A stretch of 64,000 bases of DNA, taken from Eumeta japonica (Eukaryota; Arthropoda; Insecta; Lepidoptera; Psychidae). The position numbers and the translations under genes are program-made. Every line of letters starts with the position of its first letter. Position 1 is the stretch's first letter. The DNA is taken from NCBI GenBank assembly GCA_005406025.1, contig BGZK01000006.1, positions 248,001 to 312,000 of the forward strand, written 5' to 3'. The notes beneath the pieces are model-generated. The model did no database searches. It was given only the letters and a program-made list of their open reading frames with translations, and was not told the origin of the DNA. Positions 1-14,000 of the stretch are shown piece after piece.

Positions 1-1290
1 TTTGTAAACAGACTACCCAAGCATACAACCTCTTTCGCTTGTTCGACTCTCTCACCTTCCATGTATACATCGCGTTCAGTCGCGCTTTCGCAAACACCAT
101 CACCTAAATTTTACTGACATTTACACTCTTACCTCTTTTCTTAACAGAATCATTCATTTTAATTACCATCTCCAGCAGCTCGCACGAGGACGGCGCAAGA
201 ATTATTTGATCGTCGGCGTACAGGAGGCATTTGACAGACAGTTTTTCCGTCCGCACATACTCTCTCAATACTTTCCGTACATATACGGAATAAAATTAAT
301 ATCGTGGCAGGTTACTTATACTTAGAAAAGCTTTAGACAGTTATTAATGTTTTTAGATTAATATATAATAGTTGGGTAAATTGCTAATCAAAGTTAAGTT
401 CTTGATGGCTAAAACGTATAAGAAAAATATCAAAATTCAATTTTATCATTCATTATTTTTTGTATTATGAGTATTTGTAGACATCTACTAGGGAAGTATA
501 TTCGCAAAATTGATCTTTAAGGGGTAGAAACAAGGTATTGGATATTGAAGCGCGTCATTTTTTGTATTTAACACAATGTAAATTCATAGAAATCCAACGT
601 TTTGATGTGCGGAGTACGCCTGTTGTGTCACGTCCGCCTGTCACAAACTTAAAACTTCACGATTTTTTCATCAAGTCTGATGAAAATGTACAAACAGATG
701 TTTTATGTGAATCTTTGTACAGTTTTTTTTTTTATAAAAAAAAGTAGTTACTTTCCATACATAAAAGCATAGGATACATCAAAGTGAGGGATGAAATTTT
801 TTTTCCGCGCATTTCATTTGTGGGTCATCGTTGAATAGGTATTTAAAATGTTATTTTAAATTACATAAGGGCTTCTTATGGATCATAATATTGGACTGGG
901 TAATGAGAAATATTCTGTTTAGTAAGGTCTTGCAATCGAGGCAACATAAAAAATCGATACTTATTCTCGGTTCATAAACATCTGTCCCCTAAATATAAAT
1001 ATGTTACTGTTAGCTTTAAGAATATATGAAGATGAAAGGTTGCATGTTTTTTTTTTGTTTTCCTTTAATTCGTAAAATTACTGAACGCACTGAAATCAAA
1101 TTAACCCATCATAACCTTAAGGATGTATCAATCGTTTTATTTTTATGTGAATATAAGCAAAAGTAGCTTAAACACGACTTATGCATCGTTATTAATATTT
1201 TAGCTACAGCATCCGAATATATATTATCATTTAAAGAAGCAAATACCATTATGTAGGTAACATGATATAGGTGACATTGTTTATTTAAAC

Positions 1291-1292
<2 letters not shown>

Positions 1293-1346
<54 letters not shown>
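1293..1346. repeat. (AT)n microsatellite
   Basis: An uninterrupted run of about 27 AT dinucleotides. Simple sequence, likely length-polymorphic. Confidence 0.95.
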
Positions 1347-1349
<3 letters not shown>

Positions 1350-2796
1350 GCACCGTATACGTGATGAAAACGAAGCTTCTTAATCTTATAAACTTCATTA
1401 ATTACAAAATTTTAATGGTTTAATTATAATTATACTATAACTCTTCACGGATAGAATCAAGCGGTCACAGGACAAAAACGTATAATACCTAAATAATCAC
1501 AAAACATTGGTAAACATTAATAAACATTAATTACAAAACGCGTATTTCCTTAGCTATTCCTATACAGCGTCTGACTTTAATCTCATACTATCGCTTTCTA
1601 TCGTTGCGTATACGTCACTCTGTCACTCTCTTTGCCCCCGCCGCAACGCCGCAAGCCGCGGTGTCACAATATATAGCACTCGTTCTCCTGCTCACCACGT
1701 TATATCTTTCTTCTTTATTATGTAACGAAAATGCCTAAACGTGACGTATCCTTGAAATTACGCTCTCAATTTTCTACAAGTGAACACCGTTCGCCTACGT
1801 GGCGCGTCAGAAAGTTTATTTGGTGTTTTATAACTTATCGAATATAGAATTTACTTATCAAACATTTTGTATCAAGTTGTTTTTGCAAGAATCATAAATC
1901 AATATAACTAAGCGAACGATATCTACATCCTTGTATCCCATCAAAATTTCTTATCAAAGGGCAAACACGCCTTTACACTCCGCTATCTGTATTTATAATA
2001 CGGCCGTAGGGCACGTGCGTCAGTGCGGTGGAAACGAGGTATCCACTTCATAGCCGGTAGCTATCAGTCATTAATCTATGCATTCAAAGCCCGCAGCGCA
2101 CTCGCGAGGCTTAAATCGATCACAGGCCAGATAAGTTAGGTTACGTTTGGGTGAAGCGCACACGCTCCATTAGGGAGCGATTGATCGCTCCCGGGCTGAG
2201 GGTCGGCGCGTGCGAAGATCACACTGTGTGCGGATAATGCGAGGTTACGTGGAATGTTCATTTTGTGAACATATTACCATAACTAATGCTTCACGACGAA
2301 CCATGTGTGTGTATAGGAGGCGGGTAGCGTCGTAACCATTTTGGAAAATCTGAAGTGTGCGTATATTAATGAAAAAAAGGGGTTGCCACGTAAAAATGAA
2401 ATATAATTTAAGAAATACTATGTATTATAACTGTTTAAAAACTAAAAATCAAAGTAAAAGTATCTGTAAAGAAAAAAAAATGACCTATTAAATTACATAT
2501 TTCGTTAATAATATATATTTTGTGTGCTTTTATAATTTATTGTTTATAAAATTAAAACTATTACAGTACAGGATGTGTATGTATAATGTAATTATGTGCA
2601 TCAATGACGTACAAAACAATAGGTACGTTATAATTTTATGAACTAACAATTCAATACACATCGTGTCTTTCTTGTATACATAAATGTTACCGCAAGTCAA
2701 TTAAAAGATAAATTAATCCTCTATTTAGTATTTTATAATGTCACCAACTTTTTATATTTACGTATTTGCAATTCCAATAATTTTTCCATTTTTCAG

Positions 2797-2805
2797 TATA
2801 AAAGG
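2797..2805 (+). promoter_or_regulatory. TATA-like box (TATAAAAGG)
   Basis: This is a perfect TATA-type motif about 2 kb upstream of the first recognised Rbp coding exon. It directly follows a pyrimidine-rich stretch ending in CAG, so the same site could instead be a splice acceptor. No clear arthropod initiator is seen 25-30 bases downstream. Weak support. Confidence 0.2.
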
Positions 2806-4825
2806 GTAGTCACCCTTCTGAGTGCAGCCGCGCGAACCCATCACCGTCTCTATGTTGCCCAGATACCCGTTTGAACCTTCCAGAACATTCGATTCGATCG
2901 CATCTGATCAAAGCATCGACGTTCTACAGAAGCACCGACAAGTGCCTTTGACAACGACGACAGACACTAAACACAGCCACGCCCTCTGCTTTGATTAAAG
3001 CCCCCAATAATAATAACAGTGTCACTCACACTAATTTGCGGCTACAGTCGTGAATAACAAAAAACGGAAGACAAAATAACGTGGTGAATTCTTATTAAAA
3101 TACAGTCAACATTTAGCAGTTTGAAATTATTGTATATTTATGTACGATGAAGATTCTCGTACCTGTATTTGTGTGATAAATCAAAAATCAGAATTAGAGA
3201 ATTATTTTCTTTTAATATTGTTCTTCTCCGGCCTATAATGTTGTCTCTCTCGCTTTGGGTCTACGAGAAGTAGCACCATTTTTCTCTACTTTGCGAATGA
3301 GACGCGGCGTTGTTTAATAACAACGTTGCTAATAGATTATAAACAATAAAAAGTAAATAAGATATATAAAGCTTATGAACGGACTTGCCTACCACATCGA
3401 ATACGATGATAATCCGAACACTCTCGACCGATACTGATGATAAAAATGTTCTACCACAGGCATTTTGCACACGCTCCGTTTTGTTTGTGGTTGGCCGCCC
3501 GACCCTAACCGAATAGGAGAGTCTAATGATGCTTTACATTTTCAGAAGTTCCGCACTAACGCGCCAAATGGCACTGATTTCAACCTATTCATATCAATTT
3601 ATACATGGAACCGATAAATTCTGTTTATTAAACAGGGACCACTCACACCATGCACTACTGAACGTGTGGCATAATAGGGGTATTGTGATGTGTGTACGAT
3701 GTATGTGCAAACAGTAAATTTTTGTCCGAGTGTTTGGGTGCATTTACAAATGACGTCACCTCCGGTACGACGCCATACCTATAGGTAGCATAGAATATAG
3801 TCGCTAGCATAATGAAATGTGTCACATTCCTTTTCGTGTGTGTAATATACGAATATGTAAGAGTTACTACTCTTCAAGAAAAATAATGTACAGATGATAG
3901 TTTATATTTTGTCTTATCGTAATGTTATAAAAGCTATCAGTGCAAAAAAATATTTACGTATTGTTTTATTAATTTTCTGCTTCTTCTACTAGTTTTAAGT
4001 CACTGTTATTTTTTTAATATATAATAAATACTCTCAAGTAAAAATATATTTTTTAAAAGCATTCGGAAAAAGAAACTAATAAATCAAATGGGACAGCAAA
4101 CATTGAATTTAAAATTTGATGTACACTTTTGGACGTCAATTTTGTTTTAACAAAAAAAAACTTGTACGGTCGCAGGACCTCTGATAATAACGAAGTGTCT
4201 TACGCTTGTTTCTCAACTTCCAGTGAATTCGAAATAAAGTCTCTATATTTTATTTTTTATTATTTATAAATTTTCAACGCAAGTAATGTAAGGTAAGGAA
4301 TCAAATCAAAAAGTTTCATTTAATATTTTAGAAAAACATTCGTTTAATGATAATTATATGTAAAACAGTGAATTATAAATATTATGTTACTGTGCATTTA
4401 TATATAGAGCTAACGAGTCTAGAGCCTCACAGACGCGGGTTCCGACTTACGTTTGTAAATTAATTAGCGTGAATTAGGAAAAGACCGATAGATACAAAGA
4501 CAGAGACAGAGGCAGATAGAGAGAGAGAAAGGAAATTAATAAAAGTAAAACAGGAGTATAATATTTTTTCGTTATGTGACGACTTCTACTAATTCACACC
4601 TCCTCCAAGGGCGGACCTTTCGAGTCGGGGATCACACATAACAGGTTCAGTCAGGACTGGTTCTAATACGATTACAATAGTGAGACGACGGCGGCCCAAC
4701 CAAGGGAGGATCATGACCCCCATGACCTCCTCCTGGATCCGTCACTGCTTCCTCCAAGCCGTGTTAGGGAACTTTGTTCTAAAAACCTTTTTTAGGTATC
4801 CCTTTAGCTCGTGTTTTTTTTTCAG

Positions 4826-5020
4826 AGCATGAGTGGTTACGGCGGCATGTCGGACACGGACGCGCTCTCGCGGCGACTGCGCGAGGCTGAGCGAGCGCGC
4901 GCCGACGCAGAACGCGCCCATGCCGATGCTCTCGCTCAACTGCGCGGCGCTCAGAGGTCATCATTAGATGCACATAACGTGGACCAACTGCAGTCGAGAG
5001 TTCGAGAACTAGAAAAAAAA
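4826..5020 (+). CDS. Rbp: Rbp exon: N-terminus and first coiled coil
   Basis: Acceptor TTTTTTTTCAG, donor GTAAGT, phase 0 at the 3' end. ATG at 4829, with a second ATG 18 bases further on. The peptide is Arg/Glu/Ala-rich with heptad-like spacing (RLREAERARADAERAHADA) and ends RVRELEKK, which is typical of a coiled coil. An alternative start in an upstream exon cannot be excluded, because the frame stays open for one codon back to the acceptor. Confidence 0.88.
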
Positions 5021-8000
5021 GTAAGTCAGATTAAATGAAGCGTTAAATTGCTCATAATATATCCGCGGATAGCTTAGTGTAATTTATTATTAAAATAATC
5101 GCAACTTTGTAGTCACAGAATTCATTTTTAAAATGTTTTAATTTTCTGTTAGCCGATTTTGTTGGAATAAAGTTTATATGTTGCATCGAGCTATGATCAA
5201 GTTACCTGTAAAAAAAAAACCCATTAAATTTTAGGTGATGAGCGTTTTTAGACACATAAATGGACAGATATATTATTGTAATTAATTTTAATGTATTCTA
5301 TTAAATTTCCTGCATCATCTGTGAACAAATTTTTTCAATGTACCTACAGACACGATGGTCCTACAATTTTATTATAAGTCTAGATCTGTACATATGTACC
5401 TAATAATTAAGGTACCTCTGCGTAATTTTTTTAAAATCTTCATTATATGCATATTGTAATTTAGTTTGAATATGCGATAAGTAATAAAAGTAATGTAATG
5501 AATCAAAAGTTGAATGTATGGTATTTGTAAGTATACATTTGAGCATTCAAAGTGACGTTCTTCGGCTTAAACAAACAGATAGACATGCGGGTCAAAAAAA
5601 AACTATCCACCGCGAGCTATCTGATTTGAAACAAAGGAATTCGAAAAATTCAGTTGACAAAAGTAAAGTTTAATACCGTACGATAGACGTAAAGTAGTGT
5701 TTTAATACTATATTAAATAATTTCTGTTAACATTTTGTTTATTATTTCGAGTCAATTTATCTGTCTTTATTATCTTATTGTTAATATGACTTTTTTTAAG
5801 ATAGATAATTAAGGAAATAAATTATCGATTTTATCTAATTAGGTCTTCATAAAATTATAAAATTTTAATAAAACATTTTCTTGACAAATAGGCAGCTTTA
5901 GAAACAGTGCGCTGCGAAGAACTTCAGTTAGAGCTATCAGCCGCACTCCGAGCGAGGAGTGCGGGAGTAGCTAGCGGAGGTAACTGGGCTACATCTCATC
6001 ATGCGCAACCCGCTTCTGAAATCGAGCGTATTATGGCAAAAATAGAACAGGACAATCGAATTCTTGCAGAACTAGAACATACCAGGTCTACGACGCATGG
6101 TCAGTATGAAGAAAACAATAAAAAAGTTATTTTTTCATACATTTGCTTTAGTTGACTTATGTAATTTGTCACATGATTTGTTGAAGACACATCGATAACA
6201 ATTTAAGGTTTTTTTTTTTCAGGTATACAACAAAGCGGATCAAATCAGGCACTGGGTGAATTTCACTCACCAACACCTTCGCCGCTTCCACACGTCTATA
6301 CAAGCAGTACTGGGCATTCGGCTATATGTCAGAGCTCGACCATGCCGACGTTATCTTCGTTACACGCAACGGGCCAGTTCACTGCTCCAAACTCCAACTC
6401 AGTTGCATACTCCATCAGTGCTCATAACCCTACTTCATACAGCTCTAATCCCGTTCCAGCTTACTCTACCAATTCATACGGTCTTAGTAACACACACCAA
6501 GTTACATTTAACAATCCAGTGACTACACCTTTAGTCAATAATATCGGTCAAATCTCTAGCACGTTAGCCGGACTACAGAGCAACTTGCAGAGCATCACTG
6601 GCAACGTGTCAGCCATGACATTGGGTAGTGGGTTAACCGGAAATACTTTAGCCGGTAACATACCTACTATGTCGACTGGTTTGACTGCCTTAAATAACGT
6701 ACAGACAAGTCTTTCTGGGGGATTAACGAGCATCGGTGGGATACAATCAACATTAACAGGAGGACTAGGGAATCCATTGTCCAACATAACAGGTGGAACT
6801 CAACTCGGCACCTTGAGTACGAGTCTAACGGGAACCAATGTCTACGGTACTGGAACTTATACAAATCCATTGTTATCGACCGGATTAGGGGCAAATTCAA
6901 TGAATATAAAATTAAAACCTTTAGATGAAATCGATCTTGGTATTGGAAGATATGGTACTGTGACTGGTGGAACAGGGCGAGTAGCAACACCCGTGACGCC
7001 GCATCAGACATCCTGGAGTTTAGGATTAGAGAGTCAGTTTGGTACAGACAGACTGGCAGGATTAGATCCCAGTTTTGGACATGATCGAAATCAAAGAGCA
7101 CTTTCTAGAATCTTACCGAATTCGGGATTGGAAATGGATGGTATGTTTCTTTAGTTTAAGTTGTATATTATAGATAATTTTGAAATATCGTTAAACTTCA
7201 TTCTATTTTTTTTTCTCATTTCAGTTCGTAATACACATTACATGAACGGTGGTGCTCCTACTGAAGGGCAAGTAGATATGTTAGATATTCCTGGCAAAGG
7301 ACGTTGTTGCGTTTATATTGCACGTTTTTCTTACGATCCACCGGAGTAAGTGTTATTTTTCCTTGTTATCATTTCAAAAACATAATTGATATTTATTAAC
7401 TGCCTGCATTTTATAGAATTGAGAGCGCCGAGGGAGAATTATCGATATGCGCCGGCGACTATTTGTTAGTGTGGGGTCCACCAGATCCTAATGCAGCAAT
7501 GCTGGATGCTGAATTGTTAGATGGGCGAAGAGGGCTCGTACCGGCTAATTTTGTGCAAAGATTGATCGGTGATGATCTTCTTGAATTTCATCAGGTCAAT
7601 AACTAATGGCGTTAACAATCCAAGTATTCATTTATATATTACGACAACACGTGTGATATAAATTATATTACAGGCTGTTGTCGCCACGTTGCGGGACGTG
7701 GACGAGTCGGCCACAACCGCCGTGAGCGACATGTCCTTAAGTCGAGAAGTTGCTCGTTTGAGCGAGGTGGCAGATATCGGAGAAGGGGCTGAAGACGACG
7801 ACAACGGTATGTGTTTTATACCGCTATAAATAGCATTATAGAACCTAAAAGTTATAGTTTGTTTAACATCTAGAAAAAACATGTTTTTATAAATCTTAAT
7901 TATTATCGTGATAAAGAAAAATTTTATGTGTCGTTATAATAATAGCTTAAAAAAATCATAAAATTTACTTTGAATACATTGATCTTATTTAGTAATAGCG

Positions 8001-11000
8001 ACTAGACATTCCTGCCATGGCACCTAACACAACGTTCAATTATTTTTTAACATATCAACGCTGTCACGCATGCCACATCGGTGCACTCACTCACTCACTT
8101 CACTTTAACTTTTACGAAATCCTTGAAATCCCACTGACAGAGCTAAACGAACTTTGCTTTAAAAGTATGTGAGATTAGTGATTTGTAGAAATAGTGTTTA
8201 TAGAGCTGCCTTTCATTCCTTTCCTTTACTCCGTTTCCTTGCTGCACTATGCTTGGTTGCATATTTGCACTTCCGGCTTCGTTCCTTCGCCCTGGGACTT
8301 GAACAGGCGAGGTGTTTTTCTCGTCGCTAGTGCCGGCGCCGAGGCAGTTGACACTCGAGAGGCAGTTGAACAAGTCTGTGCTCATCGGGTGGACGTCACC
8401 GGAGGGCGTGCAACAGGCCAACATCGAGAGCTACCACGTCTACGTCGACGGCGTTCTCAAGACGACCGTCAAAGCGACAGAACGTACTAGAGCTCTTGTT
8501 GAAGGCGTTGATTCTAATAGGGTTAGTGATCTATGGTCACATTTAGTTTATTGTTCAGAAATGTGTATGCAGATAATTATTACTCGTAATATATTTAAAA
8601 CATTGATAGGAACGCCGCATATGTGTAAATTACGTATTTAACCGAACACCTTTATTATTTTTGACCTTGGAGATAATTGAGTATTTGTTAAGAGTTAAGC
8701 AAGTCCTAATTTTATTCAGTTACAAATTAATACTTTTGAACGAGACACCACTAAGGCGGATATAACTATTGCTATGTTCATTAGTAACAACCTGAACTAA
8801 GCGATTGAATAAAAACTATATTTTTAATTTGTCAGAAACATTAAACTTTTACCAATTTACATACGCACTAAGAACATGTAATATTACATTTATGCGACAC
8901 GATTTCACAATAATGAAATGTAAAAAAGTTTACAATTTTACGAATTAATTCAAATTTACGGTGACGTTCGTGCAGCCTCACCGCATCAGCGTGCGGTCTG
9001 TGACAGCCTCGCGCCGGACGTCGCGGGACGCGGCCTGCACCATGGTGATAGGGCGCGACACCGCTCACATGGGTCCGACGTGCGTGAGGGCCAGTGGGGT
9101 CACCTGCTCTCAAGCGGTAATATCCTGGTTGCCTGCAAATTCGAACCATCAACACGTCGTGTGCGTGAATAATGTCGAGGTAAATTCAAAAGTGTGATAT
9201 GTCGTTGCAATTGAATTCGACACTTTTTTATGAAATGCCAAATAGAGAATCGTCTCAATATTAACATCGAAAAGGTGTTCAGTTGTGTGCAAATTTAGTG
9301 AAAGCATTACAAAAAAAAAGTACCACTAATTTGATGTTATTTTTCTTGTAGCCACTGTAAATTAAAATGATGTAGCTTTTCTATTCAGTAGTTAATAGGA
9401 TTTTCTATAAAATCCGTATGTAAAATGTGTACATCATATAATAGTCTTACATCCGGCATTAGAAAAATGTACCCTCATCTGTTAATTGAATCAAATAAAG
9501 TGTTAAAGGCAGATAAACCATTATTTGCCTATGCTGCAATTAATATTGATAATTTTTTTTATGTAGGCTGCAAATAATTTCATGGTAACTGCCAGTTATA
9601 AATATATTAAGAATTTCGTAAACTTTATATACGTGTTAACATTTTTAAATTATGAAATGAGGGAAATAAATTCGATTTATCTACCTGTTTACACCTGGCT
9701 GTAGGTAGCTGTAGCAGTCTTAAAGGTCGTTGTCAATTGTACCAAGGTGTAAAACATCATAATTAGTTATTAATAAATTTTAGTAGCAGTAGGACTACGG
9801 TGGCAGACGTTCTCATTAATTTATTATATTGTTATATGCTTTTAAAACATTATTTGAATCAAATAATAGATGAGGGTACATTTTTCTAATGCCGGATATT
9901 AAATTATGATGCAGTTATAGATAGTAATGATCTAAATCGAGTTGTTTTTATAGAAAATTGAATCATTTTAAATTAAAGAAGACAAAGATAGTGTAACTAC
10001 AGATGTCAAAGATTGTGGTCGGACGTTTTTCTAGACGAACTGTTTGCATATTAATAATACTGCATATATAAAAATTATTATTATGATTATGAAGTTAATT
10101 TAAAAGTGGGTTCATGTCATTTTCTTTCTATTTTCCAGGTTCGAACAGTAAAACCCGGTGTTTATCGCCATACCATAACGGGCCTCTCCCCTAGCACTCA
10201 GTATAGAGTAACTGTCAGAGCAAAGCACCTCCGAGCTGGACCTCCGTCGGGGGTGCCAATAGAGGAAGCGCCAGGAGCTTACACGGACTTCAGGACTCTT
10301 CCTAAAGGACTTCCAGATCCGCCTGCGGAAATAATGGTATGTCAGAGTCTACTTATGTCATGGCATGTCGAGTCGATTCGATTGACGCATGTTTCCCCTT
10401 CAAAGATAATAATGAATCTGCGGAAAAAACTATCTAAATACTCCAAAAGACCATCTAAATATTCCGCTTCAGCTCTTTTGAAAGACACAGTACACGCACA
10501 CGTGCGGGCTCAATTTGGGCAAATGCTTTAATTCGTCACTATTTCCTAAATATAATTCAAGAATAAAGAAATTATTTTGAAGTGACGTTTTGGAGATACT
10601 AGAAGATTTAGTAATAAATCACGTATTCATATGTAGAAATTACGCGCTTTATAAATTTTCTTTATTCTTAGTTTTTCACATTGATTTTTTTAAATATTTC
10701 TATGCGCCGTCACTTTTAAAGAGCACACGGCACAATCAATTGCGCGAAGTCGCGTCAATCTCCACCACGAATCCAGCGACACTGAAGCGGCTACTGGTGT
10801 AATTAAAAAAAAAATATGTAAAATTTATTAGATCGTGTGAGTTCATCATATTGTAATGATTAGAAGCGTTTTCAGTGATTGATTCTTTAAGTAAAGTTTC
10901 AATCATTGGCTGGTGTACGCCGGATCGTGGTCGTGATTGGTGCGCTGCGGCAGGTCGAAGCTGGCCCTCAAGATGGCACGCTGTTGGTCACGTGGCAACC

Positions 11001-14000
11001 GGTACTTCGCCCCCCGGCTTCGGGGCCCGTCACCGGATACGCTGTATACGCCGACGGCAAGAAAGTTACCGATGTCGATTCGCCTACCGGGGATCACGCT
11101 TTGATCGATATCGGCAAACTCATCGGGCTGAATCCCAAATGTGTCACTGTGAGTAATGGCATCTTACGCTCAGTTCAGAAATTAATTGATGTAATGGAAA
11201 TTCAGATGTTGGATGTTCTGTTTACGATTCAAATGAAAATTTTACACCTGATTTGGGTTTTTAAGCAAGGCAATCTGTATGGATTGAGTAGATTGAAATG
11301 TGGTCGGGTGTCAATTCTGAACCATTTTTTAGGTTCCAAAACAAGATTAGATATAATTTCGTGTCTTCATTTATCTTATTTTATGCGGGATTTAAACTAC
11401 AAACATATATTAGGAAAATCACTAAAAATATCCTATATTCACTTTTAAAGCCATCACAATTACAGTATCGCTTATGACGTTTTCTCGGGGCGTAGGTTCG
11501 AACGAAATCGCGCGACAGCCAATCCAGCGACAGTGCGCCGACCCCGATTCCGCCCGCGGTGCTACGAGGAGTCGTGGCCCGCATGCCGCGCATGCCAGGC
11601 ACCGGCATCGGCGCCGGTCCCGCGCCGGCGCCCGGCTACCGCGGCCCGGTCCGCCCTCAGCCCTATCAACAGCAGCAAGTGATCGAGCACGACGAGAATC
11701 TGTCCGACAAAGAGATTTATCCCTCTAGCAACAGACACGACCAACAATCTACCCAGGTGATAATTCATTAATTTTTTTTTTCTTCGTACTTGTATAGAGA
11801 ATTACTTAATATCTCCGTTTTCATAAATAAATAAGATATTGTCGAGAAGTATCATAGCATAACATTTAACAGATTCAAATCTTGCAAGAATGTAAAAGCA
11901 TCAATAAGAAATATGAATATTTGTATAATGAGTAATTTGTCATTATTGTTGAATGGCACAAGCACTTGTCTACATTGATTTGCAACTAAATGTCGTTGTA
12001 TCTGTCTCGTCAGTTTCTGTTCGCAGTCAATTTCTTTCGAAAGTTCGTTGATTATATTCTTGAGCTTCATATTTTAATTTTTTTACTACTAAATTTTATC
12101 TGTGTCTGTGTCTCTTAGCTAATCATAATGAATCGATGTCATATCTTTTCTTTTTCATCTGGCGGATGTTCTGCTCTATTACGCGCGAAATTTTCAATTT
12201 CTGTACGCCATTTTTTGGAACCGAGTGCAAATCTGATAATACGCGTCAATAACACTATAAGATTTGAAAGAGCAGAGCGTTCGCCGTACTTATCGGTGTT
12301 GCAAACTGCACTCTTACTGTTTCCTGGATCTGTCGCAGGCCTCTTCTTAACGTCCAGTAGTTGTTCTCTGCCGATCAGTAACACAGACCACGCCGCGTCA
12401 TCGACTATCGTTAGCGTCGCACCCGGCTCGACATTCGACAATTAAATGCATTCTGCTTGCGAAATAGTCCGTAGTCTCTAGCGCTATTTGCAAAAACCCA
12501 AGAACAGGATCGCACGAAACACCCAAACATCGTATACTTTAGAACAGAAAAGAGCCTGTACTTTGTGACACAGACAGAATATCATTCATGGAGCTCATGA
12601 GTAATCAGCATCATGAACCACTTAGAATCTATTTCCTTACGCCTCTCTCTCACATGACTATTATACACCTTTTCGTAGCCCACGAGCGGATTCGGCACAG
12701 GCCTCCTAAAGAGTATATTCGACAAAATAACCCCTTCGGTAAGGAATTTTTTACACGTTATTTTATTCTTTGTTTTCTATAAAAATTCTTATAACACTTT
12801 TTTTTTTAATTTAGAGCGTGTTACGTATTTGTTTATTTTTTTATTATTTGTTTTCGAGTGCCTATCGTTTTATTTTAATGAGTGATTACAATATTTTATT
12901 ATATAATTGGGACAATATATTTATTCTACTGATACATTTTGCCATTATACTATTATCTAATTATGTAGCGATAAATGCAAGCGTTTTAAAAGTTCTAGTA
13001 TTATGAGAATGCTTTTAAGACAGTAGTCAAATTGAATTGTAGAAATCAAAATTTAGTCTATTTAAAAAGGGGCTATTATAAAAACGTAAACAAGTTAAGT
13101 GAAAATATGATGTTAATTTTTTTTTTGCATAGTTTAAACATAGGTATTCTATTTTATGCCTTTGATATGAATTCTCTTAGTGATAAATCGCTGAAATATG
13201 CTTAATACCCAAAAGCGATTTATCTAAGCATTTGAAACCGTTGTATTTTTTTTTATATACATATAAACATATGTTTTAATGGTCCAGAATAGTTAACGTT
13301 TTAGCGTTACATGTCCTAGCGGTAGATGTTCTACGAAATCAAAGACGATATATTCATAAAATGGACACTAAAACGATTTTACAAATACATACACCAAATG
13401 TACTTACCCGTATTAAACTACGGCATGAACACACAGAACCAAATGAAACGACGGCAGTGGACTCTTGCTCTGCTACTCTCGCTTCTGTATATTTACTGTT
13501 ACAAGGCTTTTTTTTTTGCTGTGAATGCGCTGTTTGTATATCAAACAGTAAAATGTACGAAATATGCTGTTAAACTAATCACATACAACATGTGCATTAA
13601 TTCTGTAAAATATGCTAATCAATTTGGATATATGCCACATTGCTTCACAATTAAAGTTCCCTTAACGTCGCTAATATCACTGATCGAGCCGACTAGTCGT
13701 GCAGCACACACTCAGGAGTCGTAGCACCGAGCGCACCGTGTCAAAACGGACGTCTAATGTTGATCTTGAATGTTAAATGATGGCGGCATCAGCAATCGGG
13801 GATACCGGCCATCGAAATCACTAAAGAAGGCGCCGCGGAGGCGTGTAGCGAAGACGAGCTCCAAGAGTCGACGTCACGCCGGCGCGCGTCTCAGGTCTGG
13901 CCGTTCGATGTGCTCGCACTGTCACTATGCTCCTAACTGTGCGGACCTCTTCGATACGATCACATGACGACTCTCTATCGTTCTATCTTTTTCGATGTTC

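Larger units (their letters stand above)
1..4825. other. Upstream or 5' non-coding region of Rbp; no coding exon seen
   Basis: No conserved reading frame was found here; the open frames are short and lack protein-like composition. The stretch around 1990-2330 is richer in G+C and CpG than its surroundings, as expected near a promoter. A TATA-like box lies at 2797. The first recognised coding exon of Rbp starts with a splice acceptor at 4824-4825, so at least one 5' exon must lie upstream, here or beyond the window edge. Confidence 0.5.

Noticed and set aside
1990..2330. CpG-rich stretch called as a definite Rbp promoter
   Set aside because: Insect promoters are not reliably marked by CpG content and no transcript evidence is available; mentioned only as context.
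6548..7101. Long minus-strand open frames opposite the large Rbp exon
   Set aside because: They mirror a repetitive Ser/Thr/Gly exon whose + frame joins cleanly to spliced neighbours; the minus translations have no domain or splice support.
10106..10531. 141-codon frame read as one gene
   Set aside because: Only its middle (10139-10336) is FN3 coding sequence; the two ends are intron read past the acceptor and donor.
13326..13724. 132-codon + strand frame with hydrophobic stretches
   Set aside because: No homology recognised, biased to Tyr/Phe/Ile/Lys as expected of AT-rich intron DNA, and it lies between Rbp exons without matching splice phase.
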